Part shown: piece after piece, positions 1 to 8,409 of the stretch
Numbering within the stretch: position 1 is the first letter of the stretch
Layout: each line of letters opens with the position of its first letter
NCBI RefSeq assembly: GCF_000373965.1
Contig: NZ_KB892837.1
Span: 62,904-126,903, forward strand
Source of the DNA: Uliginosibacterium gangwonense DSM 18521
GTDB lineage: Bacteria; Pseudomonadota; Gammaproteobacteria; Burkholderiales; Rhodocyclaceae
Length of the DNA: 64,000 bases
Direction of reading: 5' to 3'
The notes under the pieces: generated by a model
Database searches by the model: none
The model's input: only the letters and a program-made list of their open reading frames with translations
What the model was told of the DNA's origin: nothing
Made by a program: the position numbers and the translations under genes

Positions 1-1
1 A

Positions 2-697
2 ATTGAGGCTGTGGCCGCCATCAAGAATTGCTTTCCCCATGCCCGTGTGACATTGGACCCCAATGCAGCATGGTCGCTGGCAGAAGCAATTGCAGCGTGC
101 AAGGGTCAGAACCATGTATTGAGCTATGCGGAAGACCCTTGCGGGCCAGAAGCCGGTTATTCCGGCCGTGAAATCATGGCCGAATTCAAACGTGCCACCG
201 GCATTCCTACTGCCACCAACATGGTTGCCACTGACTGGCGCCAATTGAATCACTCTCTCAAGCTGGATTCAGTCGACATTCCCCTGGCCGATCCACACTT
301 CTGGACCATGCAAGGTTCTGTACGTGTGGCGCAGATGTGTGACGAATTCGGACTGACCTGGGGATCTCACTCGAACAACCATTTCGATGTCTCGCTTGCC
401 ATGTTCACCCACGCAGCGGCAGCAGCCCCAGGCGAGATTACCGCCATTGACACACATTGGATCTGGCAGGAAGGCCAGGAGCGCCTCACCCGTGAGCCGT
501 TGCGCATCATCAACGGATTGGTGCAGGTGCCAGAGAAACCTGGCTTGGGGGTTGAACCCGACATGGATCGCATCCTGGCAGCCAATGAACTGTACAAGAA
601 GGTGGGCAGCAACGCACGCGACGATGCCATTGCGATGCAATACCTGACCCCAGGCTGGAAGTACGATCCCAAGCAACCCAGCATCGGACGCAAGTAA
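2..697 (+). CDS. Glucarate dehydratase paralogue (GudX/GudD-like), 5' end outside window
   Basis: C-terminal 231 residues of an enolase-superfamily glucarate dehydratase, which removes water from D-glucarate to give 5-keto-4-deoxy-D-glucarate. The frame is open from base 2, so the true start lies upstream. The visible barrel half keeps every residue expected there: the DPN metal ligand, YAEDP, TATNM, the GSHSNNHFD active-site histidine and the TAIDTHW aspartate. The upstream KxK lysine pair is outside the window. It is followed after 53 bases by a full-length second copy (gudD), like the gudX-gudD tandem of Escherichia coli. The C-terminus ([10 protein letters not shown]) resembles GudD as much as GudX, so which paralogue it is remains open. 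Nothing seen suggests it is inactive. Confidence 0.88.
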   Translation: MEAVAAIKNCFPHARVTLDPNAAWSLAEAIAACKGQNHVLSYAEDPCGPEAGYSGREIMAEFKRATGIPTATNMVATDWRQLNHSLKLDSVDIPLADPHFWTMQGSVRVAQMCDEFGLTWGSHSNNHFDVSLAMFTHAAAAAPGEITAIDTHWIWQEGQERLTREPLRIINGLVQVPEKPGLGVEPDMDRILAANELYKKVGSNARDDAIAMQYLTPGWKYDPKQPSIGRK

Positions 698-750
698 GCA
701 ACTGGAAATGACGCTGGTATGGCGTCAACATAATTGCCTAGGAGGACACA

Positions 751-2100
751 GTGAATTCCACACAAACCCGCGTCAGCGGCGCACCGCGCATCACCGAGTT
801 GCAAGTCGTTCCGGTTGCCGGACAAGACAGCATGTTGCTCAACCTCTCCGGCGCACACGGCCCTTACTTCACGCGCAATATTGTTATTCTGCGCGACAGT
901 GCTGGTAATACCGGTTTGGGAGAAGTGCCGGGCGGCGAAAAGATTCGTCAGACCATTGAAGATGCACGTCCCCTGATTGTGGGCAAAACGCTTGGCGAGT
1001 ACAACAATATTCTCAATGCCATGCGCAAGGCATTTGCCGATCGTGATACCGGCGGGCGCGGTCTACAAACCTTCGATCTGCGCACAACGATCCATGCCGT
1101 TACCGCCGTAGAATCCGCCCTGCTCGACTTGCTTGGTCAGTTCATGAACGTGCCCGTTGCCTCACTATTAGGCGAAGGCATGCAACGTGAAGCGGTGGAG
1201 ATACTCGGCTACCTCTTTTACGTTGGCGACCGTAACAAAACCACCCTGAACTACCGCAGTGAACCGAATGCTGATAACGCATGGTTCCAACTGCGCAACG
1301 AAGAAGCCCTGACGCCAGAAAAAATAGTACGTCTGGCTGAGGCCTCTCGCCAACGCTACGGTTTCAATGATTTCAAGCTCAAGGGTGGCGTGCTGGCTGG
1401 CGCAGAGGAAATGGAAGCCATCATCGCACTGCATGAACGCTTCCCCCAGGCCCGTATCACCCTCGACCCCAACGGAGCCTGGTCGCTTGCTGAAGCCATC
1501 GAACTGTGCCGCGACAAGCACGGCATACTCGCCTATGCTGAAGACCCTACCGGTGCTGAAAATGGTTACTCCGGCCGCGAAGTCATGGCAGAGTTCCGCC
1601 GTGCCACGGGTCTGCCAACCGCTACCAACATGATTGCCACTGACTGGCGCCAAATGGCCCACTCGGTACAACTGCAATCCGTGGATATCCCCTTGGCCGA
1701 CCCGCATTTCTGGACCATGCAAGGGTCGGTACGTGTGGCTCAGCTTTGCCAGATGTTCGGCTTGACCTGGGGTTCGCACTCGAACAACCACTTTGACATA
1801 TCGCTGGCAATGTTCACCCACGTGGGTGCTGCAGCGCCGGGCAAAGTCACCGCTATCGACACACATTGGATCTGGCAGGATGGTCAACGCCTGACCAAAG
1901 ACCCTTATGTGATCAAAGACGGCCTGATCCGTGTACCCAACAAACCCGGCCTGGGCTTGGAAATCGATATGGCCGAATTGGAAAAAGCACATCAGGCTTA
2001 CAAAAACATGGGGCTCGGTGCCCGGGATGATGCAGCAGCCATGCAGTTCCTGATCCCCGGCTGGACCTTCAACAACAAACGTCCGTGTCTGGTGCGCTGA
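751..2100 (+). CDS. gudD: D-glucarate dehydratase
   Basis: Full-length glucarate dehydratase (449 residues; E. coli GudD is 446). It catalyses D-glucarate to 5-keto-4-deoxy-D-glucarate plus water in the cytoplasm. Counting with an offset of +4 to E. coli, the catalytic set is intact: K209 and K211 in FKLKGG, D239 in DPNGAW, H343 in GSHSNNHFD and D370 in TAIDTHW. It starts with GTG at 751, fixed by a GGAGG ribosome site at 741-745. It follows the partial paralogue by 53 bases and precedes garL by 25, so it is operonic. Identity is recognised with high certainty from long stretches matching GudD. Activity on L-idarate as a side substrate is known for the family but not shown here. Confidence 0.96.
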   Translation: MNSTQTRVSGAPRITELQVVPVAGQDSMLLNLSGAHGPYFTRNIVILRDSAGNTGLGEVPGGEKIRQTIEDARPLIVGKTLGEYNNILNAMRKAFADRDTGGRGLQTFDLRTTIHAVTAVESALLDLLGQFMNVPVASLLGEGMQREAVEILGYLFYVGDRNKTTLNYRSEPNADNAWFQLRNEEALTPEKIVRLAEASRQRYGFNDFKLKGGVLAGAEEMEAIIALHERFPQARITLDPNGAWSLAEAIELCRDKHGILAYAEDPTGAENGYSGREVMAEFRRATGLPTATNMIATDWRQMAHSVQLQSVDIPLADPHFWTMQGSVRVAQLCQMFGLTWGSHSNNHFDISLAMFTHVGAAAPGKVTAIDTHWIWQDGQRLTKDPYVIKDGLIRVPNKPGLGLEIDMAELEKAHQAYKNMGLGARDDAAAMQFLIPGWTFNNKRPCLVR

Positions 2101-2125
2101 GCGCCATGCCTTAAGGATATACATT

Positions 2126-2914
2126 ATGAATGATACTCAAAACCCAGTGCCATACACGGCATTCCCAAACCAGTTCAAACGTGATCTGCTTGCGGGCAAA
2201 CAGCTGATCGGCTGCTGGAGCGCTCTGGGAAGCCCGATCACCACAGAGATTCTCGGTCTAGCGGGCTTCGACTGGATTTTGCTTGACGGAGAGCACGCGC
2301 CGAACGATGTACTGTCTTTCATCCCCCAACTGATGGCGCTCAAGGATAGTCCAAGCGCCCCCGTTGTACGCCCGGCATGGAATGACACGGTACTGATCAA
2401 GCGTTTGCTGGATATCGGTTTCTACAATTTCCTGGTGCCCTTTGTGGAGTCGGCTGAAGACGCACTACGTGCCGTAGCCGCTACGCGCTACCCTGGCGGA
2501 GGCGTGCGAGGCGTATCGGTAGCACACCGCAGCAACCGATATGGCACCGTGAAAAATTACCAACAGATCATCAACGAAAACATTGCGGTAATGGTGCAGA
2601 TCGAAAATCGTACAGCGGTCGCCAATATCGACGCAATCGCAGCGGTGGACGGCGTTGACTGTCTCTTCGTCGGCCCCTCTGATCTGGCCGCAGGCTTGGG
2701 GCATTTGGGTAATGCCCAGCACCCTGAAGTGCAACAGGCGATTGCCCATGTATTTGCCCGTGCCAAAGCCGCAGGCAAGCCCAGCGGCATACTGGCTCCA
2801 GTGGAGGCAGAAGCCCGCAGTTACTTGGAAATGGGCGCCAGTTTTGTGGCCGTCGGCAGCGACTTAGGGGTATTCCGCAGTGCTACGCAGGCATTGCGAG
2901 ACAAGTATCTGTAA
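2126..2914 (+). CDS. garL: 5-keto-4-deoxy-D-glucarate aldolase (HpcH/HpaI family)
   Basis: Class II aldolase of 262 residues (E. coli GarL is 256). It cleaves 5-keto-4-deoxy-D-glucarate, the product of the neighbouring dehydratases, into pyruvate and tartronate semialdehyde. Visible HpcH/HpaI features are the DGEHAPND segment, the VVRPAWND arginine, the metal-binding glutamate in MVQIENR and the aspartate in [12 protein letters not shown]. It starts at ATG 2126 after an AAGGATAT ribosome site. Its position between gudD and garR makes the GarL assignment firmer than for other HpaI-like aldolases. A perfect hairpin lies between it and garR. Confidence 0.93.
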   Translation: MNDTQNPVPYTAFPNQFKRDLLAGKQLIGCWSALGSPITTEILGLAGFDWILLDGEHAPNDVLSFIPQLMALKDSPSAPVVRPAWNDTVLIKRLLDIGFYNFLVPFVESAEDALRAVAATRYPGGGVRGVSVAHRSNRYGTVKNYQQIINENIAVMVQIENRTAVANIDAIAAVDGVDCLFVGPSDLAAGLGHLGNAQHPEVQQAIAHVFARAKAAGKPSGILAPVEAEARSYLEMGASFVAVGSDLGVFRSATQALRDKYL

Positions 2915-2942
2915 CACGATAAGATATATCAACTTCCCTCTA

Positions 2943-2961
2943 GCAGCCTGAAACAGGCTGC
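2943..2961 (+). terminator. Hairpin between garL and garR
   Basis: Perfect 8-bp inverted repeat (GCAGCCTG / CAGGCTGC) with a 3-base AAA loop in the 72-base garL-garR gap. No T-tract follows, so it is more likely an mRNA-stabilising or partly attenuating stem than a true rho-independent terminator. The garR ribosome site (AGGAG, near 2973) is downstream of the stem and free of it. Confidence 0.5.
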
Positions 2962-2986
2962 ATTGAAAATACTAGGAGAGTCGTAA

Positions 2987-3877
2987 ATGAGCAAGATCGG
3001 TTTTGTTGGGCTGGGCATCATGGGTACGCCGATGGCAGGGCACCTGATCAAAGCGGGCCATGAAGTCCATCTTTACAGCATTCCAAAGATTCCCGAATCA
3101 CTGATTGCCGAAGGCGGCAAAGCTTGCAAATCGGGCACGGAAGTCGCACAAAATGCAGAAATCATCTTCATCATGGTGCCAGACACTCCCCACGTTGCTG
3201 ATGCACTGTTCGGCGAAAACGGCATTGCCGCGGGCCTGAGCAAAGGCAAGATCGTCGTGGATATGAGTTCGATTTCGCCAATCGAAACCAAAGAATTTGC
3301 CAAGAAAATCTGTGCACTGGATTGCGAATATCTGGACGCACCAGTGTCCGGCGGCCAAGTTGGAGCGGTTGCGGGAAGCCTCTCGATCATGGTGGGTGGC
3401 AAGGAAGAGATCTTCAACAAGGTTCTGCCACTATTCCAACTCATGGGCAAAAACATTACCTTGGTGGGCGGTTATGGTGACGGGCAGACCGCCAAGGTAG
3501 CCAACCAGATGATTGTGGCATTGACCATTGAAGCCGTAGGTGAGGCACTGCTGTTTGCCTCCAAGGCAGGTGCGGATCCGGCAAAGGTGCGCCAAGCATT
3601 GATGGGTGGTTTTGCTTCATCCCGTATTCTGGAAGTACATGGCGAACGCATGGTCAAGCGTACTTTTGATCCGGGCTTCCGCATTGAATTGCACCAGAAG
3701 GACCTGAACCTCGCATTAAGTTCCGCCCGTAAGCTCGGTGTCGCCCTGCCCAATACGGCAACTTGCCAAGAGCTATTCAATACATGTGCGGCCCACGGCG
3801 GCAGTGCTTGGGATCACTCTGGCATGGTCAAGGCCCTGGAATTGATGGCTAATTTCGAAATCGGCCAAAAATCCTGA
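2987..3877 (+). CDS. garR: Tartronate semialdehyde reductase (2-hydroxy-3-oxopropionate reductase)
   Basis: 296-residue member of the beta-hydroxyacid dehydrogenase family, the same length as E. coli GarR. It reduces tartronate semialdehyde to D-glycerate with NAD(P)H. Motifs: the Rossmann glycine motif GLGIMGTPMAGHL at residues 8-20, the substrate loop DAPVSGGQVGA near 118-127, and the catalytic lysine K170 in GQTAKVANQM. The start at ATG 2987 has an AGGAG site 9 bases upstream. It lies after garL and before the glycerate kinase, in pathway order. Confidence 0.95.
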   Translation: MSKIGFVGLGIMGTPMAGHLIKAGHEVHLYSIPKIPESLIAEGGKACKSGTEVAQNAEIIFIMVPDTPHVADALFGENGIAAGLSKGKIVVDMSSISPIETKEFAKKICALDCEYLDAPVSGGQVGAVAGSLSIMVGGKEEIFNKVLPLFQLMGKNITLVGGYGDGQTAKVANQMIVALTIEAVGEALLFASKAGADPAKVRQALMGGFASSRILEVHGERMVKRTFDPGFRIELHQKDLNLALSSARKLGVALPNTATCQELFNTCAAHGGSAWDHSGMVKALELMANFEIGQKS

Positions 3878-3901
3878 TCTACAGCCAGGGAAGGTTTCCT
3901 C

Positions 3902-5185
3902 ATGCATATTGATCCGAAATCCGTGCTGCGGGCAATGTTCGATGCAGCCATCGAATCAGCGCAACCTGCACACTGCATTCCGCGTTATCTGCCAAAACCA
4001 GGCAAAGGACGCTTGATTGTAATCGGTGCAGGCAAGGCTTCAGCAGCGATGGCTCAGGCTGTGGAAGCGAACTGGAAAGGGCCGCTGGAAGGCTTGGTTG
4101 TTACCCGTTATGGATACGCCGTTCCCTGCTCGCGGATCGAGATCATTGAGGCGGCCCACCCTGTGCCCGACGAGGCGGGTATTCATGCCGCCGAACGCAT
4201 TCTTGCCCTCGTCAGCCAGCTACAAGCAGAAGACACCGTGTTGTGTCTGATTTCGGGCGGTGGTTCAGCCCTCCTGGCTGCTCCACTGCCGGGTATCACG
4301 CTGGCGGATAAACAAGCTATCAACAAGGCGCTGCTTGTATCTGGGGCAAACATTGGTGAAATGAATTGCGTGCGCCGCCATCTCTCCGCCGTCAAGGGTG
4401 GGCGCCTCGCACGCGCCTGTCATCCAGCCAAAGTGATCACCCTGCTGATCTCAGACGTCCCTGGTGATGTGCCAAGCGATATCGCCTCTGGCCCCACTGT
4501 GGCCGACATCACGACCTGCGAAGACGCCTTGGCAATCCTCAAGCGGTACGAGATAGACGTACCTGAGCATGTCCGTTCGATACTGATGTCAGGACAGGGA
4601 GAATCAATCAAACCCAACGACCCATGTTTTCAGCATAACGAGGTGCATCTCATCGCCACACCTCAAGCGGCACTGGAAGCTGCTGCAGTTGTGGCCCAGC
4701 AGGCTGGCATCACTACGCATATACTGGGCGACTCCATCGAGGGGGAAGCCAAGGATGTCGGCAAAGTCATGGCGGGCCTGGCTCGCCAAATTGCTTTGCG
4801 CAAGCAACCCTTTACCACCCCATGCGTACTGCTCTCCGGCGGTGAAACAACCGTAACAGTACGGGGCCAGGGGCGTGGTGGGCGCAATGTGGAATTCCTG
4901 CTCTCACTGGGTGTATCACTCAACGGATTGCCCGGTGTTTATGGGCTGGCAGGTGATACCGATGGGGTGGATGGCATGGAAGAAATTGCCGGGGCCTATC
5001 TGACTCCAGACTCCCTTGAGCGTGCCTGGGCACACGGGATGAACCCGCGTGACAGCCTTGACAATAATGACGGGCATAGTTTTTTCAGCGCATTGGGTGA
5101 CTCTGTCATCACGGGGCCAACGCTCACCAATGTCAATGATTTCAGGGCGGTACTGGTACTTGATGCCCCTGCCCTCTCGTACTGA
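3902..5185 (+). CDS. Glycerate 2-kinase, class II (DUF4147/MOFRL family)
   Basis: 427-residue kinase of the GckA/TtuD/GLYCTK type. It is inferred to phosphorylate D-glycerate from GarR to 2-phosphoglycerate. The N-terminal DUF4147 domain shows GAGKASAAMAQ, the glycine-rich SGGGSALL loop and SDVPGDVPSDIASGPT. The C-terminal MOFRL domain shows LLSGGETTVTVRGQGRGG and AGDTDGVDG. Older databases call such proteins hydroxypyruvate reductase TtuD, which I consider a legacy name. It replaces the unrelated class I kinase GarK found in the enterobacterial gar operon. ATG 3902 lies 24 bases after garR, preceded by GGGAAGG. Confidence 0.9.
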   Translation: MHIDPKSVLRAMFDAAIESAQPAHCIPRYLPKPGKGRLIVIGAGKASAAMAQAVEANWKGPLEGLVVTRYGYAVPCSRIEIIEAAHPVPDEAGIHAAERILALVSQLQAEDTVLCLISGGGSALLAAPLPGITLADKQAINKALLVSGANIGEMNCVRRHLSAVKGGRLARACHPAKVITLLISDVPGDVPSDIASGPTVADITTCEDALAILKRYEIDVPEHVRSILMSGQGESIKPNDPCFQHNEVHLIATPQAALEAAAVVAQQAGITTHILGDSIEGEAKDVGKVMAGLARQIALRKQPFTTPCVLLSGGETTVTVRGQGRGGRNVEFLLSLGVSLNGLPGVYGLAGDTDGVDGMEEIAGAYLTPDSLERAWAHGMNPRDSLDNNDGHSFFSALGDSVITGPTLTNVNDFRAVLVLDAPALSY

Positions 5186-5337
5186 GCAATACATAAAAAA
5201 GACACCAAAAAAACAAGGTGTTTGCCACACAAGAGTATCTGTTGCGTAGTCAATACCAAATACATTGACGACGTTCCGACACCCGATAGTCAGGTCATCT
5301 GATTATGGGGCTGTCAGCAAATCTTGAGGAGACAAAG

Positions 5338-6669
5338 ATGGAAACAAGCACTGCGATGTTGGCGCAAAAGAAAACCAACGTAAGGTGGATGATCGTAGCC
5401 GTTCTATTCATGATCACCGCCATCAACTATGCAGACCGGGCAACCATATCTCTGGCAGGACCAGAAATGGCAAAGGAATTGAAGTTCAACTCGGTAACGA
5501 TGGGGTACATATTTTCCGCATTCGGTTGGTCGTATGTGATTGCACAATTACCGGGGGGCTGGCTGCTCGACAAGTTCGGGTCAAAAATAATTTATTCTTT
5601 TAGTATTTTCTTCTGGTCACTTTTCACACTGCTGACTGGCACGGTCGGCTTCCTCAGTGGCTTGTCTGCCGTGGTGCTGTTATTTGCGCTGCGTTTTTTT
5701 GTCGGTGCTTCTGAAGCCCCCTCCTTTCCGGCTAATAGCCGTATTGTAGCGGCTTGGTTCCCTAAAGATGAAAGAGGAACCGCCTCCGCCATCTTCAACT
5801 CTGCACAATACGCAGCCACGGTAATTTTTGCGCCGCTGATGGGATGGCTGATCCATACATTCTCATGGCATTATGTATTCACCGTCATGGGTGTACTTGG
5901 CATTCTGTTTGTATTCGTCTGGAACAAGATGATCTACGATCCGAAAGATCATCCGATGGCCAATGATGAAGAAGTGGCCTACATTGAGGAAGGCGGCGGC
6001 TTGGTCAGCATGGATATGCACATGAAGTCCGGGGCCCCCACAGAAGGCCCCAAACTTCAATATGTCGGCCAGCTGCTCAAGAACAGAATGATGGTAGGCA
6101 TCTATCTCGCCCAATACTGTATCAATGCACTGACCTACTTCTTCATTACATGGTTCCCGGTTTATCTGGTCAAAGAAAAGCACATGACCATCCTGAAGGC
6201 TGGGTTTGTTGCAGCAATTCCTGCCGTATGCGGTTTCATCGGTGGCGTACTCGGTGGGGTTCTTTCGGATGCGATGCTTCGGCGCGGTTACTCTCTGACC
6301 GTAGCACGTAAAACTCCCATTGTATTGGGCATGCTGCTGTCTATGACAATGGTGTTCTGCAACTATGTTGAACTTGAGTCTGCAGTCATCTTCTTCATGG
6401 CGTTGGCGTTCTTCGGCAAAGGTATTGGCGCCCTGGGCTGGGCCGTGAACTCGGATACGGCACCGAAGCAGATTGCTGGTCTTTCCGGTGGTTTGCTGAA
6501 TGTTTGCGGCAATATTTCAAGTATCACCACCCCGATTGCCATCGGGTATATCATCGAATCCACAGGCTCGTTTAACGGAGCCTTGGTCTATGTTGGCGTA
6601 CATGCCTTCATCGCCATGGCCTGTTACCTTTTCGTAGTCGGCGAAATCAAGCGTGTAGAATTGAAGTAA
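5338..6669 (+). CDS. gudP: D-glucarate/D-galactarate MFS permease
   Basis: 443-residue major facilitator of the anion:cation symporter branch, importing glucarate/galactarate with protons. Long stretches match E. coli GudP, including NYADRAT, APSFPANSRIVAAWFP, QYCINALTYFFITWFPVYLV and FGKGIGALGWAV. About 12 membrane helices are visible. An in-frame ATG at 5305 exists, but GAGGAG at 5325-5330 points to ATG 5338, which also gives the normal N-terminus. The 152-base gap after the kinase contains only a weak 5-bp hairpin near 5198-5220, so co-transcription with gar genes is likely but a separate promoter cannot be excluded. Confidence 0.95.
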   Translation: METSTAMLAQKKTNVRWMIVAVLFMITAINYADRATISLAGPEMAKELKFNSVTMGYIFSAFGWSYVIAQLPGGWLLDKFGSKIIYSFSIFFWSLFTLLTGTVGFLSGLSAVVLLFALRFFVGASEAPSFPANSRIVAAWFPKDERGTASAIFNSAQYAATVIFAPLMGWLIHTFSWHYVFTVMGVLGILFVFVWNKMIYDPKDHPMANDEEVAYIEEGGGLVSMDMHMKSGAPTEGPKLQYVGQLLKNRMMVGIYLAQYCINALTYFFITWFPVYLVKEKHMTILKAGFVAAIPAVCGFIGGVLGGVLSDAMLRRGYSLTVARKTPIVLGMLLSMTMVFCNYVELESAVIFFMALAFFGKGIGALGWAVNSDTAPKQIAGLSGGLLNVCGNISSITTPIAIGYIIESTGSFNGALVYVGVHAFIAMACYLFVVGEIKRVELK

Positions 6670-6680
6670 GCCCACATGTT

Positions 6681-6705
6681 GCGGCATGTCTTGATGGCAT
6701 GCCGC
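6681..6705 (+). terminator. Hairpin between gudP and garD
   Basis: 8-bp perfect stem GCGGCATG / CATGCCGC with a 9-base loop, followed by the T-rich stretch gatattttctg. It could end part of the gudP transcripts or attenuate garD. An in-frame ATG for garD at 6676 lies just before this stem, but the SD-preceded ATG 6736 lies downstream, consistent with a non-coding hairpin. Confidence 0.5.
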
Positions 6706-6735
6706 GATATTTTCTGTATTGATAAGGAAGCTGTT

Positions 6736-8289
6736 ATGCCTTCATCACCACCACTTTTCATCAAGCTCAATGAACGCGACAACGTAGCCATCGTCGTCAA
6801 TGATGGGGGCCTTCCCGCAGGCACGGTGTTCAGCAACGGCCTACGCACTCTGGAAGCTATACCTCAAGGACATAAAGTCGCCTTGGTCGATTTGCCCGCA
6901 GAAGGCCCCGTTTTGCGTTATGGGGTTACCATTGGCTACGCCTTACAAGCGCTGCCTGCAGGCAGTTGGGTCAATGAACAGCGTTTGCGGATGCCTGAAG
7001 CTCGCACACTCAACGATTTACCGATTGCAACCATCAAACCAGCACCGCAAGCCCCACTCAAAGATTTCACGTTTGATGGCTATCGTAATCCAGATGGTTC
7101 AGTCGGCACACGCAATATACTGGCTATCTCCACTACGGTTCAGTGTGTTTCTGGTGTTGTCGACTATGCCGTACAGCGCATCAAGAATGAACTCTTACCG
7201 CAATACCCGAATGTTGATGATGTAATCGGCATTGAGCATACCTACGGGTGTGGCGTAGCGATTGACGCGCCTGATGCGATTTTTCCGATCCGCACACTCC
7301 GCAATATCACCCTCAACCCCAATTTTGGTGGTGAGGTAATGATCGTCTCCCTGGGATGCGAGAAATTGCAACCAGAACGCCTCCTGCCACCGGGTTCCAT
7401 TCCTATAACGCCCGAACGCCTGGATACAATCCAGCTACAGGATGAAAAGCATGTGGGTTTCATGAGCATGATTGAATCGATCATGGACAGTGCCCGCACC
7501 CACCTGGAACGACTCAACGCACGAAAGCGCGAAACCTGCTCGGCATCCGAACTGATCGTTGGTGTGCAATGCGGCGGTAGCGATGCATTCTCTGGTGTTA
7601 CCGCCAATCCGGTTGTGGGCTATGCCACAGATTTGTTGGTGCGGGCGGGTGCCACGGTCATGTTCTCTGAAGTGACCGAAGTACGTGATGGGATCGACCA
7701 ACTGACTGCACGCGCTTCTACGCCGGAAGTTGCTGAAGCCATGATCCGCGAAATGGCTTGGTATGACGCTTACCTTGCTCAAGGTGAGGTTGACCGTAGC
7801 GCCAACACCACACCGGGCAACAAAAAGGGGGGGCTTTCCAATATTGTCGAAAAAGCAATGGGCTCCATTATCAAGTCCGGTAGCTCACCTATTACTGGCG
7901 TCATATCCCCAGGCGAAAATTTGCGTCAAAAAGGCATCCACAAAGGATTGGTCTATGCGGCCACGCCAGCCAGCGATTTCATCTGCGGAACCCTGCAACT
8001 TGCAGCCGGCATGAACCTGCATGTATTCACCACCGGGCGCGGCACCCCATACGGATTGGCCGCATGTCCCGTTATCAAGGTTGCAACGCGCTCGGATCTC
8101 GCCCGCCGCTGGCACGACCTGATGGACGTTAATGCCGGACGCATTGCCGACGGGGAGTCCACCATTGAGGAACTCGGCTGGGAACTCTTCCGCCTCATGC
8201 TGGAGGTGGCCAGTGGCCGTAAAACCTGGGCTGAACATTGGAAGTTGCATAATGCCTTGGCACTTTTCAATCCTGCTCCGGTAACCTGA
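6736..8289 (+). CDS. garD: Galactarate dehydratase
   Basis: 517-residue UxaA/GarD-family dehydratase (E. coli GarD is 523). It converts meso-galactarate to 5-keto-4-deoxy-D-glucarate, feeding the same aldolase as gudD. It has the small N-terminal SAF-like domain (residues 1-90), then the large domain with [36 protein letters not shown] and [15 protein letters not shown]. The start at ATG 6736 is supported by AAGGAAG at 6724-6730; the longer in-frame start at 6676 would translate through a hairpin. It is the last gene of the operon before a convergent lyase gene. Confidence 0.95.
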   Translation: MPSSPPLFIKLNERDNVAIVVNDGGLPAGTVFSNGLRTLEAIPQGHKVALVDLPAEGPVLRYGVTIGYALQALPAGSWVNEQRLRMPEARTLNDLPIATIKPAPQAPLKDFTFDGYRNPDGSVGTRNILAISTTVQCVSGVVDYAVQRIKNELLPQYPNVDDVIGIEHTYGCGVAIDAPDAIFPIRTLRNITLNPNFGGEVMIVSLGCEKLQPERLLPPGSIPITPERLDTIQLQDEKHVGFMSMIESIMDSARTHLERLNARKRETCSASELIVGVQCGGSDAFSGVTANPVVGYATDLLVRAGATVMFSEVTEVRDGIDQLTARASTPEVAEAMIREMAWYDAYLAQGEVDRSANTTPGNKKGGLSNIVEKAMGSIIKSGSSPITGVISPGENLRQKGIHKGLVYAATPASDFICGTLQLAAGMNLHVFTTGRGTPYGLAACPVIKVATRSDLARRWHDLMDVNAGRIADGESTIEELGWELFRLMLEVASGRKTWAEHWKLHNALALFNPAPVT

Positions 8290-8305
8290 TTGTCAAGCGG
8301 ATCAA

Positions 8306-8332
8306 GAGAGTAGCCACAGACTGGCTACTCTC
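8306..8332. terminator. Perfect 11-bp hairpin between convergent garD and the PL4 lyase gene
   Basis: GAGAGTAGCCA / TGGCTACTCTC with a 5-base loop, 17 bases after the garD stop. No T-tract follows immediately on either strand, so termination strength is uncertain. It is the only strong stem between the convergent genes. Confidence 0.6.
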
Positions 8333-8409
8333 CGTCGTCATCCACTCGGTCAGCTATATTCCCCCAGATTCTCCCCTCTTTTAAATTCACTCCTTTACTG
8401 GCATTTACG

